Shown: positions 45,513-57,075, counted from the stretch's first letter. The stretch: DNA of 64,000 bases from Conchocele bisecta (GCA_029237695.1 CM055272.1:32684791-32748790), one strand, 5' to 3'. Numbers and translations: made by a program. The notes: generated by a model not told the origin, from the sequence alone.

Positions 45513-45898
45513 CTTGGTAGCACTATAAACAGAAACAAGTCAATGAAATAGACTAGCATAGGGTGCTAGTGTCTGATGAGTGTTGTCCAATTTAACATTG
45601 AAAATAGCTTAAGTTGATTACGCGAAAAATATAGGTTCAAGGTAAAACTATAGAAAGTAAGCAGTAAGTTGGCCTGCCTCCCCCCACCCCCCCCCCAATA
45701 ATTTTGCAGCCAACTTGCTGAGAATGCAGGAAATGGCGTTTCACTCCTCTTAGATTTCAAAGGACCCCCTAACAACATCCAGGCCCTTTGGGTCAAGACT
45801 GGGACCTGAGAATGCAGGAAATGGCGTTTCATGCCTCTTACATTTTCAAAATCCCCCCAAACCCCTCTTAACAACATCAGGCCATTTGGGCCCTCAAG
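45513..45898. repeat. Repeat-derived sequence upstream of the NCAPG start
   Basis: Positions 45592-45655 are a relic of the window's first tandem unit. Positions 45710-45898 carry two copies of GAATGCAGGAAATGGCGTTT followed by CnCTCTTA, a dispersed unit also present near 46680 and 53150. Confidence 0.55.
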
Positions 45899-46659
45899 GG
45901 TCCCGGGTCGTTTCGCCCCAATTACCTGTTCGCCCCGGGTCGTTTCGCCCCGCTCATAATCTAAGTAGAGGGAGCGATATGTGATACACAAAGTTAATGG
46001 TGAAATACATTTGAAGCCGGGTGTGAAGGTGTAAGTCTTGTAATAGGTCCTTTTAATAAAGCGTAATTATCACATTTCATTGGTGATCAGGAACAACTTA
46101 TTATAATAACTATGTTTGCATATATAGTGAATGCCTTTACTGAATTGTCTAATTTTCGTAAGGCAGTGTGTAATTATGAAATAAGATAATTGGCCAGGTG
46201 TGCCTATTATTCAGGAAAGAAAATTAATACAACTAGGTTTGACAATAATTTTATCGCCACGGGTCAAATTAAACGTATGTTATTATCTGTGAATCATCTT
46301 TAATCCTAATTGCAAATTGTATTAAAATAGGTATTGTGGTATATTAACATTATAGTTTTATAGTCATGTATCAAATAATTGCAGATTATCCTTTTATAAA
46401 CTTTCATAATGGTCAAACATTTTAACTAATTTAACTAACAAACCTTACAATTAACCCCACAATTGGCACCATATTCAATACTCAGTAAAATCAGGGCGAA
46501 CATACCCATCTGCTATTTTAACCATATCAGATGCAACGTTAACATCTGGGCGAAACGACCCACCTCAACCCATATTCATAACCAGATCCAACGCAAGTTT
46601 AAAATCGGGGTGAATCGACCCAGGGCGAATGGGTAATCGGGGCGAAACGACCCGGGACC
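45899..46659. mobile_element. 761-bp hAT-like MITE with 8-bp target duplication
   Basis: Termini GGTCCCGGGTCGTTTCGCCC and GGGCGAAACGACCCGGGACC are inverted over ~28 bp with one mismatch. The flanks are CCCTCAAG on both sides (45891-45898 and 46660-46667). Further copies of GGGCGAAACGACCC and GGGCGAA lie subterminally. The interior is AT-rich and noncoding. An 8-bp duplication is typical of hAT elements. Confidence 0.85.
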
Positions 46660-47310
46660 CCCTCAAGACGGAGTCCCGAGGATGCAGGAAATGGCATTTT
46701 ACGCCTCTTAGATTTAAAAAATCTCCAGCGAAAAAAAGAAAAACCCTGGACTCCCCTGGACCCACTAGCAAATTTGGGCCTTCACGATTGGCCCCCCCCC
46801 AATAATTTTCCTGTTCCGCCGCATATGGACTGTATATCAAAACAGTCATGAAGTCACGACAAGGTACCCTCGTACCTGCAGCAGCCCATGAGACTGACAA
46901 GAAATATGCACCCTTTCTCCATCAGACAAATTCATACCACTGCAAATTACTACAGTAGGTTAACCTAAGATCGGGAATATAAGACTTCAAACACCCGTAG
47001 CTAAAAAATAACGCATGTAAAAACAAAAACTTTAAACAACAGCCGAATCATGAATTCCAGTGCTAGTCGACTCGTCCGCAATACGATGTCGTGCGCTAAC
47101 TAACTCGTCCGCTTATTCAATTTTAAGTTAGTGAATTGATATAAGAATACTTGTTTGTGGATTTTTTTGCTAATTTTATATTCATTTAATATTAACACAT
47201 TGTAACACAAATAATGTGTGGATAACACAGTTCATAGAACTCTTATAACTGCTGTCTTGTAATTCTGTATTTACACTATTTACACTATATACAATTCATG
47301 TCCACTCAGA

Positions 47311-49224
47311 TTACTCTTCAGACCCCTTCCATGGCAATCCATGGCAGGGGCAGAAGAAACTGTCATGACGTCTCAACACTGGAAATGGGCAGCAATACTT
47401 CAAATGGACCCAATGTGTACACGAGTGAAATTCACATTTTCCACATTTAGCAAAAGCTAAATTGGGATCACGCCTCATCGCATCGGGTGCAAACTTGCCG
47501 CACACGCAACACAGGTCGCTGTCTTCCACAGATTCTGGTTCCTCTGAGTCGACTAGCACTGGACGAATTTGAGCTCCAGATGGACCAGCCACAGGGCTTT
47601 TACATCCGGGATTTATTTGTTTCTTTGTTGTTGAACATGTCGATGTCTGGCTACTTTGGCTACACCTAATTGGGGGCTGGAATTTAGCTTTTTTGCATTT
47701 GGGGCGACTCTCAGCATAATAGTCTTTCAGTTGCTTTGTTACCTCTGGCTCTGTTATTGCCTTACCCGCAACGACTTTGCTAACAGACCGACGCGACTTC
47801 AATATTGGAGGTGTGAATACTGGCCGTTTCCTTTTAAAGAATAACGTTGTAGAGACAGGCACCTCAGGTCGGACATCGTCACTCGATTTTTCAGGAGCTG
47901 TTGTCTGCAGGTGGTCAGTTGTGCAAGCTCTATTTACAGCATGGTCTATCGTGTGCAGGGGTGATTCAGGTGCAGGGCTGAGGTCTGTACATTCTACTGT
48001 GGACTGAGGCTCTGCTGACTGATCCATCTGAAAGTCATTTCTGGTTTGTTCCGCAGCAAACACGGACACATCTATAACTGATGGATCGTATGGAAATATA
48101 CCAGACTTACGAAATGCAGATTGCAAATTTACTGTCGATAGGGCCTTTGTGTAAGCTTTGCAAGCAACCGAACATATGTTGTAGCGGTTAATGACACTGC
48201 CGGTACTTGTTTTTGACATTCATCACTGTACATTTTTGCGAAAGCTCCGAAACAACCGACATCCATTGGCTGAAGTATATGAGATGTGTGCGGAGGAAGC
48301 ACAAACAATACAATGTTATTGTCTGCCGCCCAGTCAACAAGGTATGGCGATATATGTGACCTGTGTCCATCGTACAACAGGAGGATGGTGTCATCTGAAC
48401 TAGGCTTGGCGTACTTGATGAAATGATTTTGTAGGTAGTCGAGGAATACAGTAGAGTTTGACCAGCCTGATTTCGAAACTGTACCCTGCGCACCTATGCA
48501 GCAGCCTTCTAGCAATTCATCCCTCATTCTGGCGCCTGCAAAAACAAAGTAGGGCGGGATCTGGTAGCCAAACGCATTTCCACAGCCAAGTATAGTTGTA
48601 GTGGATGATCTCTCCGACGTAACTACAGAGGGCACAAACACGGCGGATGAAACAATATGGGTTGGTCTAAAGTTTTGCTGAATGCCCTTTTCATCAACAT
48701 TGTAAATGTTTTGCGACTTGTCCTTCAAGTTGTATTTGTCTAATATGCGCCCAAGTTCATGAAAATAGTTCGCTATATTCTCGCTCGAACTAGCCTTATA
48801 TCGCAGCTCTGACAACGACTTAGCCCTCTGAACTTTCAATTCTGGCCATCGGCTCAACAATCCATAGAACCATCTTGCTGTAAGGGAACTGTCCTTATCT
48901 CTCTTTCCCAGCATAACAGCATATTCTGATGCCAAATTAACCACTTCGGACCGCGTATACCCATACCCAACTGCAGCTATATCTCGAATATGCTGGACGA
49001 GTCTTGCTTCTTCTTCCAAGTCGAAGAGTGGGCCCCGACCGTATGTTACGGTGTCTGCGTTGATTCTGCCAGTTACGCGGTCACACAGCGTTTGGTCTGG
49101 AACACCATACAGCTTAGCCGCCTTGTGCACCGAGAGCTTTTTTTCAACGACATCCAGATATGCGTTGGTGAGGCTCGTTGGTGAGTATTGTCTTTTTTTT
49201 TCTGCTCACTGGATTTGGTGAAAC
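47311..49224 (-). pseudogene. Pogo/Tigger (DDE_1) transposase with C-terminal zinc finger, two frameshifts
   Basis: The N-terminal region has a pipsqueak-type helix-turn-helix (AYLDVVEKKLSVHKAAKLYG). The catalytic core follows with IYNVDEKGI, LLLYDGHRSH and LQPMDVGCF (Asp, Asp, Asp; 35 residues between the last two). The C-terminal ~70 residues hold a Cys/His cluster (CCVCGKF ... CGKCEFHSC ... FCPCH) resembling a PHD-type finger. The frame breaks near 48195-48225, where the core frame passes to the C-terminal frame, and again at a nine-A run at about 49193-49201 just after the acceptor. A transposase binds the element ends and cuts DNA; this copy should be inactive unless the shifts are assembly errors. 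Confidence 0.82.
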
Positions 49225-49757
49225 CTGAAATGACAGAGATAAGTAGTACATCACTGACATCTCAGATTTGTTATGCTCATAACCAGACTTTGATTGAAAA
49301 TTTATATGCACATTAAATTGCAATAATTCACTAGCCCTCCGCACAGGTTTATTTCAGTAGTGAAAAGAAAATAACTAGATAATTTAATTTATTAATGGCG
49401 ACATTACATACATGTATAACTATGAACTTTCGTTTTGTTAAAAAAATAATAGTAATAATAATAATGATAATAATAAATCATTTAACCAATTATAGTCCCA
49501 TTTTTGTTAATTGTGGTCAGTTATACATAAGACCCCCCAGTGTCTTCCAGATGCTTGATCTGTACAATTACTTGGGAACCAGTCTATATTTACATGACCT
49601 TGACTTGTCAAAATGTCAAAACAAACCAGGGACACAGTTTGGCTGATGGATGATCGATTTCTCTTCTTTATTAGCAATCTTCATGAATGGGGGGAAATGG
49701 GATTAGTAGAAAAATTTCATTTTATAGGTATTTTGAACATTTTAGGATTAAACTTAC

Positions 49758-49781
49758 ATGCCCAAGAGCGATTCTGAACAT
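49758..49781 (-). pseudogene. Possible 5' coding exon of the Tigger transposase
   Basis: ATG opens eight codons (MFRIALGH) followed by a donor, CAT|GTAAGT. An acceptor at 49225 (CATTTCAG|GTT) continues VSPNPVSRKKK in phase 0 up to the A-run frameshift. Short, so inferred only from splice signals and position inside the element. Confidence 0.4.
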
Positions 49782-49924
49782 TTTTCTTCACTTGACAGAC
49801 GAGTTGCTTCTGCACAAAACTTTCGGGTTGGCTCGCGTGAGAAACCGCGCGTGTTAAATGACGTCAAACTTTCGGAGATATTCCCGATTCGGATGTTCTC
49901 CCGATCTTAGGTGCTCGTACTGTA

Positions 49925-51344
49925 TGATGGTGGGTCTAGTTTTCGGGGTATTAACAAGTTCATCAACTAGCGATTTTTATAAAACATAACATATGAGCTA
50001 AATTGTCAGTTCAATAAAATGATAAACATTTCTTTCAATGTTTCTTGCCTTCAAAATAAGATTGTTGTTTGATTAAAATTCGCGTTAGCGCGTTTAGCAA
50101 CACACGAGTCGGCCATCTTGAATATTGACTTATGGTTGGAGTTTTCGGGGTATGTTCTGAAAGTGTCAATAAATTTGCTAATTCGTCCCGAGTTTTCATT
50201 GATGTTATATCATCTCGCAGATGAATGAGGCACAGTGAAGGAAAACTTGAAACTGTTCTATTGATAATGATTTTAACAATATTAAAGAGCAGATTAATGG
50301 CGGACGCAGAAAATCACGAAAATCACGGTAGGTTCGTGAACAAAATGACCTAAATGGCAAAAATTACCAGTATTTACTCAAAACACTGGATTTGGTGGCA
50401 TTTTTAAGAACTTAATATAGGTAATGTCATGCTTATTTTAATCACCTGACGTAAAGCACATCGCGGCTACACACGTCTACAAATTAAAAAATATGTGAAT
50501 ACCCCGAAAACTCCGACTACCCCTAAAACTGGCGTCACGGCCATACAAATTTTCCTTTTTTCCGCACTCTGCATGTTGTTCTCTGAAACTCCTTGCCTCA
50601 CAATAGTGCCATAATGACAGACCCTGTTCAATTTAAACACCTTGTAAGAAGGGAGGTGCCGGGTTGGAGTCCAAGCAAGAAGCGGGAGATTCAAGTTCGA
50701 GCAAGAAGCGAGTCCCGGTTCGGGTGCATATTTTTCTCTCCAGAGTAGATGTGGATCAAGTAGCTTTGGCGACTTGGCATTCACTATACTAACCCCACTC
50801 ATGGCTATAATAGTCAGTACATGCTAGCCATTAATATAAAAGAAGAAGATGTCTCTTACAAATGTCAGGTCGGCTGTGGCAAATATTTCCGCATATTTTT
50901 TTTTCATTTTTATTTACGCATTTATGAATAGGTGTTTCCAAGAGATGATAAATTGATTCAGATGGGATAAACTGTATTTGTGTTCAATACCACGGGACCC
51001 TCAAAACGATGAATACCCATAGAGAGAATAATGTTAATGTAGGTCGATAATTTCTTGTCCGTCAACTGGTATGCGACGGTTACGGGTCGTAAATTTAAAA
51101 CGAATGAAACAAATATATCAAAATACTTAGCAGCAATCAAACACCTAAAACCCTATGAAATACATAGTAACGATAGTGTAAACAAAACGTGCATGGTTGG
51201 AGTACATCAATGACAAGATAATGCGTAAAACAACCTAATTGTGTTTTTAAAAATCTTCCATTTGAGTTTTGCGCGTTCCGATCACGTGACACTGATTGAG
51301 CTTAAACAGCGAAAAGAAGCGAAACGATGAATACAAATCGTCCG
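49925..51344. other. Intergenic stretch, no gene recognised
   Basis: TTTTCGGGGTAT occurs at 49938 and 50143, and its reverse, ATACCCCGAAAACTC, at 50499, suggesting an inverted repeat around 49930-50530. A 111-codon frame on the minus strand at 50467-50802 has no recognisable domain. Confidence 0.4.
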
Positions 51345-51346
51345 CA

Positions 51347-51671
51347 CTGGCGTCGTCAGGGGGAGGAGGAGGGTTGGGATTTTATTTCGGAGGAGAGTCT
51401 ACACAGTCATTTTCTATGATTTATTTAACAATTACAGATATTTTTCCTACGGAAATGAGATGGTAGAAATGTGGAAAGTATAGCTCTAAAACGCATTAGA
51501 ACGCCGGAAATTACACGTAGAAATAAAAAAAAAAATCTGGGAGAGAAACACCCGAATCACACCCAGACTAAAGAAGAGGGACACACCCTCTCGTGCTCTC
51601 CCTGCCTCCATCATTCGGCTGTCGGGCCCCCACCTCCACCCCACCTCCGAACAATCCTGGCGACGCCTATG
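51347..51671. mobile_element. Short element with GGCGTCGTCAGG / CCTGGCGACGCC ends
   Basis: Inverted ends with one mismatch, each followed inward by purine- or pyrimidine-rich sequence (GGGGGAGGAGGAGGG; CCCCCACCTCCACCCC). About 325 bp, noncoding. Confidence 0.5.
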
Positions 51672-53037
51672 GTCTGCACGTCATATCGTCCACTGTTTGG
51701 TCAAACCGTCAGTTATTATAGTTATATTCGCCCATTAATATATATACTTAGTGGTTCACTAGTAAGTGTCACAGGGCCTATATCTCATGAATGCTATATA
51801 CTATTTACATTCATTCTTAAGGCGTCGGCATATTTGCGCGCCGATTACGTCACGTGATTCGTACGTCGTTGTCGTGTTGTCCAACTTTGTGGCGTGTATG
51901 AATTTCATTCGCCCACATGTGTCATGTGATGTATCTCTTTGTATGTTTGTCTGCCGTGCTGTGACGTCCTAGATTGTGTGAATGCTGATTGGCTGTGTGC
52001 GTGCATCCGAACAAAACATGTCCTGCGCAAGCGCTGCGTACATGAGCCCAGACCGGTCATTCCATGCCGAGACATCATAGCTATCACAACGTAATAAGTA
52101 ATCATTTCATTTACATGAATAGTTACAACAGTTTATACACTTGGTAAGTGAGCGCCTGTTAGCTCCGGTATTGAATTGTTTCATGCCTTTTCAGCGTTCC
52201 ATAGTTATGCACCGGATACCTGTGGATCCGCCGGTCTGCTAACTGGTCACACTGTTCGTTTTGCTATTTTCCCATAATCATACTTGGGTGGTCGGTCTGT
52301 TATTGTCTCGCTGTACTCTTATCCCCACATGTTTGTGTTCATTCATATGTCGTACCAGTCCGTGTATTGTAAATTGTACTTTTGTCATGCATGTTTCCCG
52401 GTCCATGAAATAACCCGACCTGTCTGTTAGCCGTGCACCGAGACTACTTTATCAGAATCTAATATATTTGCTAGACGTACTCTGCACCCGCCCGTCCGTT
52501 GATACGAGGCCTTTATGCTTTCAGGTCGCCCTAAAATTAGATATATTCAGTCAATGAATAAACTGCCCAGACACGGACCGAAACCCACTGTGTGGATTGT
52601 TCTTGAAAACCCACAACTATGATATAAGCATGGATTATTATGTGTGGTAGGTCAGTCCCTACACTTCACGTTGCAACCCAGCTTACCATGAACTTCGTCA
52701 CTATAATTGGGTATTAACATTAATTTGCGTTATTACACTTCGCTTATGTCAATTTGCTGCTACATTTATTCATTTGACCGGCAATCATATTCATAACAAT
52801 TCAGGCCATTCAAGATTTATCTTATATTTAGTTTACTGGTATTTTTTTCCAGATCACATTCCTACAATAATATTAGAAACAGGGATGCATTCAGCCGTGG
52901 GGCGTGGGAACCCGGATGTGGCCAGTTTATTTGCACATTTTAATCTGTCAACAGATGCAAATTTGTGCAAAAATATATCAGTAACAAGCAGTGGTACATA
53001 GTGATTGTATTTAGTTTTATATTGGTGTCAAAGGCGG
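51672..53037. other. Intergenic stretch with nothing recognised
   Basis: Non-repetitive by eye. Open frames of up to 75 codons lack any domain. Could hold UTR or promoter sequence of a neighbouring gene, but nothing supports that directly. Confidence 0.35.
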
Positions 53038-53274
53038 CGGAAGCCGAACCAACATTATTGGGGGGGGGGGGGGGGGGGCCCAATGTTGAGGGCCCGAACG
53101 GCCCGATAGCGCTAGGGGGGTCCGGGGGGTGCATTTTTTGAAATCCAAGTGGTGTGAAACGCCATTTCCTGCATTCTCAGCAAAGTTCTCAGCAAAGTTC
53201 CCAATACTCATGATTACACAAATATATTAGAATAAAAAATCCAAAATTTACAGAATTATGGGGGGGGGGGGGGT

Positions 53275-53314
<40 letters not shown>

Positions 53315-53984
53315 AGGCCCCCCCAACAAAATTATTACTATTTGACTATTAAATTTGGAAACTTTCCGAGTCCGGATTGGACGACGTTTGAAAATTTGGA
53401 AACTTTCCGAGTCCGTTTCGGCTGAAACGTTCCACACGCATACATATTGCCGCATTGAACCAGTAGCCGTTTACATATGTGTGATATCTTAATTAGTAAG
53501 GCTGTAATCGCCGTGCAAAATTTGCAAACTTGTAATCGCCGTGCAAAGTTTGCAAAGCGAAATCCTATCGATATGCCAATTTTCAGCGGGATCGGACAAC
53601 GTTGACATTTTTGCAACTTTCCAAAATAGATTCGGCTGAAACTCACCACACGGATATTTATTGCCTCGCTGAACCCGAATCCGTTTACAGAAGTGTGATA
53701 TCTCAATTAGTAAAGCCACAGACCTAGAATAAATAGACTGGCGACTCCGTGCACATAGACCGAATATATCATGATATCTCGTGACGCCGCGAGATTTCAC
53801 GCGATTTACGATGTAGCCGTATGAGTGAGAAAGAAAATTATATTAATCGGACACAGGTGAGTAATTATTTGTACCAGTTTACCGACTGCTTATTATTTTA
53901 CATAGTACACACATTCTATTTTCCAAATACTCCCAAATATAACGCGGCTATGTGGTTTTCACATTGTACAAATAGTGTTTTGTT
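53038..53984. repeat. Low-complexity G-runs and short duplications
   Basis: G-runs at 53060-53078 and 53260-53311 (about 50 G with one T). The GCAGGAAATGGCGTTT-type unit occurs in reverse at about 53158. Duplications of GGAAACTTTCCGAGTCCG (53357, 53398) and GTAATCGCCGTGCAAA (53504, 53532) follow. Confidence 0.6.
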
Positions 53985-54539
53985 GGAAGCAAGTCAAAAC
54001 GGCCCGTGGTCAGAACGGCCCGTGGTCAAAACGGCCCGGATTTGGTCAAAACGGCCCCAAAGTTTTAGGAATTTGGTCAAAACGGCCCCTACTAAAACGG
54101 CCCCTACTAAAACGGCCCCCTATTATATATTATATATTTTTTACTTTTGTATACATATATATCTATATATTCTTATTATTCATCTAAAATAACAATAATA
54201 AATGACTTTGTAGTATGAATATTGATGAAAATGAACTTTAATATGCATGCAATATATTATTTTTATATTGGTATATTTGGTTTGTATATCTTATCAATTA
54301 CAATGGATGTTTTTCACACCTTTATGTAGACAAATGCCCATTATCTAACACCTTGTATTTTAGTGGGGATACAACACAATTAATAACAACTCGTTACAGT
54401 CGATAATAATAGTATTTTATAGAGTTGAATAAATACAGCACATGTATACTATAACACGTTGGCGAACAGTGTAGTCCTTGACCAGACTGATAATTCAGTT
54501 ATGTGCTATATATAGAATCAACAAGTAGCTATTTACAAG

Positions 54540-55011
54540 ATGGGAAACAGTGTAGATCCTGATCAGACTGTGAATGCAATTTCCCATATATCATGAACAA
54601 GTGGTTATGTACAAGATCGGGAACAGTGTAGATCCTGATCAGACCGTGGGTGCAATTTCCCATATATCTATAGCATCAACAAGTAGTTATTTACAAGATG
54701 GAAAACAGTGTAGATCCTGATCAGACTGTGAGTGCAAATTCCCATATATCTATAGCATCAACAAGTGATTATGTACAATATGGGAATCAGTGTAGATCCT
54801 GAACAGACCGTGGGTGCAATTTCCCATATATCTATAGCATCAACAAGTAGTTATTTACAAGATAGGAAACAGTGTAGATCCTGATCAGACTGTGAGTGCA
54901 AATTCCCATATATCTATAGCATCAACAAGTGATTATGTACAAGATGGGAAACAGTGTAGATCCTGATCAGACCGTGGGTGCAATTTCCCATATATCTATA
55001 GCATCAACAAG
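54540..55011. repeat. 82-bp satellite inside the MULE, left part
   Basis: Six units, marked by CAGTGTAGATCCTGA at 54548, 54625, 54706, 54788, 54870 and 54951. Each holds GTGCAA(A/T)TTCCCATATAT, CTATAGCATCAACAAGTAG and TTATTTACAAGATGGGAA. The array continues beyond the Tc1 insertion. Confidence 0.93.
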
Positions 55012-55013
55012 TA

Positions 55014-56584
55014 TACTGAGCAAAACTAGAAACGTCCCTCCATGTTTAAGGAAAGATTCATCAAAAACCAAAAGGGTTACTTTTAAAAATCAAAATGGAA
55101 AAACAAGTTCATTCATTTCTGTATCAAAGCCAATAAATTGCATTTGGATATCTTGTTAAATATTCGAGAGATAACCGGCCAAGGGCGGTAGGGGTCAAAA
55201 TCAAAAATCACAAAAACTCAGAAATGTGTTACTTAATGTTTAGAGATGGAATTTCAATAAGTAATGTGGCAAATTCAGTAAATCTCGTTAGTACCGAGTG
55301 TGGCCACCATTTGCATGAATGCATGCAATGATCCTACGCCGCATCGACGTGACGTAACGCAATACCAGTGCGTTGGGCAAATTCCTCCATTCCCGTTGTA
55401 ACGCCCGTGTAAGATCGCGAACATTGTCAATCTGATGGTTAGCTCGTGCTTTGCGGCCCAGCTCATCCCATATGTGTTCAATGGGATTGAGATCCGGGGA
55501 GACCGCGGGCCATGGCATGAAGTCGACGTTGTTTTGCTGTAAGTATTGAGTGGTGACCCTGGCTACGTGAGGGCGGGCATTGTCGTGCATCAATGTCACA
55601 CCAGGACCATGCTGACGGATAAATGGTAAGGCATGTGCATTTAGCACATCTGCAACATAACGTTGTGCATTGATGTTGCCCTGTACAACAACCAAATCTG
55701 TCTTCCGGTTTCCCATGATTCCACCCCAGACCATTACGCTCCCTCCCCCAAACCTGTTCTTCTCAACAATGCAAAAATCGGTGAATCTTTCATTTTTACG
55801 CCTGTATACCCGTAATCTTCCGTCAACATGACTAACTGTGAACCGAGATTCATCGGTGAACAAAACTCGGTTCCAGTCAGCCCTTCTCCAGTTCAGATGA
55901 CGTCGCGCCCATAACAGTCTGGCAGCACGGTGACGTTGGGTCATTATCTGACCAGTGTACGGGCGGCGTGCCCAGATTGGTTGGGCGTTACGACGTAACC
56001 GGTTGCGAATGGTCTGCCCTGAGACACTGTATCGCCTAGCAGTGACTGTGGCTGCCAATCGACGTTGACGTAAGTGCGTCAACGTAATGTAACGATCGGC
56101 TCTAGCCGTCGTTACACGAGGCCTACCAGGTCGCTGCCGGTCGTGAACAGCCCCAGTCTGCTGGTACCGGGCTGCAAGACGATCAATCGTCTTCCGACAG
56201 CAACCAAACCGAGGCGCGACCGCCCTGGCGGCCATCCCACCCGCAAGCATCCCAATTGCCTGATTTCGCTCGTTTTCGGAAAGCCGTGGCATATCGAAAA
56301 CAGTGAAAAATTAATTTTTTTTTTAATTTTCCGAATAGCCCCTATCGCATGAATGGTACGACATGAACTGAATCACCTTATCGATGACAAGTATAGCGTG
56401 CACGTGCAAAAAGTGGAAATCAACGTTCCGGTCACTGGCTGCTATGTAAACCGTGTGTATCGGCTAAACTCTACACGATCGTATTCTGAACATCGCCACG
56501 GTTTAAAATACATGTACTTTGAACATGTGGTACATACATAGACAGAGCTACACCGGCTATAAAACAGGGACGTTTTGTTGAGTA
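55014..56584. mobile_element. Complete Tc1/mariner element
   Basis: The left end TACTGAGCAAAACTAGAAAC plus GTCCCT is matched by the right end AGGGACGTTTTGTTGAGTA (inverted, with a 5-bp length difference). TA duplications lie at 55012-55013 and 56585-56586. The satellite unit it entered reads CAACAAG-TA-GTTATTTACAAG in unoccupied copies. Length 1571 bp, carrying one uninterrupted transposase gene. Confidence 0.95.
55288..56292 (-). CDS. Tc1-type transposase, intact, DD34E
   Basis: 334 residues, the usual length for Tc1 transposases. An N-terminal paired-type helix-turn-helix (ERNQAIGMLAGGMAARAVAP, GCCRKTIDRLAARYQ) is followed by a GRPR linker (RPGRPRVT) and a second HTH with SGQTIRNRLR. The catalytic core has VLFTDESRFT, LMHDNARPHVA and SPDLNPIEHIWDE, with 34 residues between the second Asp and the Glu. 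A GGGSVMVWGGI block is present as in the family. The protein binds the element's inverted ends and performs cut-and-paste transposition in the nucleus. The ATG at 56292 gives the canonical MPRLSENER-type start. No frameshift or stop is seen, and the body is markedly more G+C-rich than its AT-rich surroundings, which fits a recent arrival. Confidence 0.96.
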   Translation of the reverse strand: MPRLSENERNQAIGMLAGGMAARAVAPRFGCCRKTIDRLAARYQQTGAVHDRQRPGRPRVTTARADRYITLTHLRQRRLAATVTARRYSVSGQTIRNRLRRNAQPIWARRPYTGQIMTQRHRAARLLWARRHLNWRRADWNRVLFTDESRFTVSHVDGRLRVYRRKNERFTDFCIVEKNRFGGGSVMVWGGIMGNRKTDLVVVQGNINAQRYVADVLNAHALPFIRQHGPGVTLMHDNARPHVARVTTQYLQQNNVDFMPWPAVSPDLNPIEHIWDELGRKARANHQIDNVRDLTRALQREWRNLPNALVLRYVTSMRRRIIACIHANGGHTRY

Positions 56585-56586
56585 TA

Positions 56587-56708
56587 GTTATATACAAGAT
56601 GGGAAACAGTGTAGATCCTGATCAGACTGTGAGTGCAAATTCCCATATATCTATAGCATGAACAAGTGATTATGTACAAGATGGGAAACAGTGTTGATCC
56701 TGATCAGA
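56587..56708. repeat. 82-bp satellite inside the MULE, right part
   Basis: About 1.5 units resume immediately after the Tc1 element (TATACAAGATGGGAAACAGT; TGTTGATCCTGATCAGACTG). They stop exactly where the MULE C-terminal exon begins. Confidence 0.9.
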
Positions 56709-56789
56709 CTGCTTCTTCGTGCAGGACCTTCAGCAAGGTGTAGAATGGCGGAGCAACGCCTGCTCGAACATTCAGACGTCTGTGCCAGC
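56709..56789 (-). pseudogene. MULE transposase C-terminal exon
   Basis: After the acceptor TATTTTCAG it reads WHRRLNVRAGVAPPFYTLLK then VLHEEA, the (G)WHRRLN ... PFY-L--LLHEEA signature found downstream of the transposase core in MULE/FLYWCH-type proteins. The frame stops after one more codon at the junction with the satellite, so the tail is probably truncated by it. Confidence 0.7.
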
Positions 56790-56879
56790 CTGAAAATATA
56801 TAAATAGCATACACAACCGAATGTCATTAATTTCATTTTGATTTAAATGTACACGGACGGACGGCGTGATAAAGAAAAA

Positions 56880-57075
56880 AGGTGAAAGTGAATGGGTTTA
56901 ACGTCCCACCAACAGCTAGGGTCATATAGACGGGACCACAGTTTAAAGTCTCGTCCGACAGACCAGTGGGATGGAAATACTATGACAGTATTGTTGATGC
57001 CTAATGCGAGTTTGAACCCACAACCTCCGAATTGGAAGTCGGGTGTTCTTCCCTTTAGGCCACAATCCATCCCCT
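56880..57075 (-). mobile_element. tRNA-derived SINE inserted in the MULE gene
   Basis: Read on the minus strand it has TGGCCTAAAGGG (A-box-like) and GGTTCAAACTC (B-box-like) about 45 bp apart. The core AGCTGTTGGTGGGACGTTAA follows. It starts right after the codons for RTNN of the transposase exon and replaces the DVEG-type linker to the next exon. Confidence 0.7.

Larger units (their letters stand above)
46953..49922. mobile_element. Tigger/pogo-type DNA transposon, 2.97 kb
   Basis: TA duplications at 46951-46952 and 49923-49924 flank CAGTA termini. The inverted ends share CAGTA-n6-CCTAAGATCGGGA, with the second block at 46965 and about 49898. The minus-strand transposase (listed separately) lies within. 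About 46980-47290 and 49230-49750 are AT-rich and noncoding. Element limits rest on the matching CAGTA ends and TA duplications. Confidence 0.85.

Noticed and set aside
45566..46900. 141- and 111-codon frames upstream of NCAPG as possible genes
   Set aside because: They run through the hAT-like MITE ends and the GCAGGAAATGGCGTTT repeat.
50467..50802. 111-codon minus-strand frame
   Set aside because: No recognisable family, and it has a low-complexity hydrophobic tail; its ends coincide with an inverted repeat.
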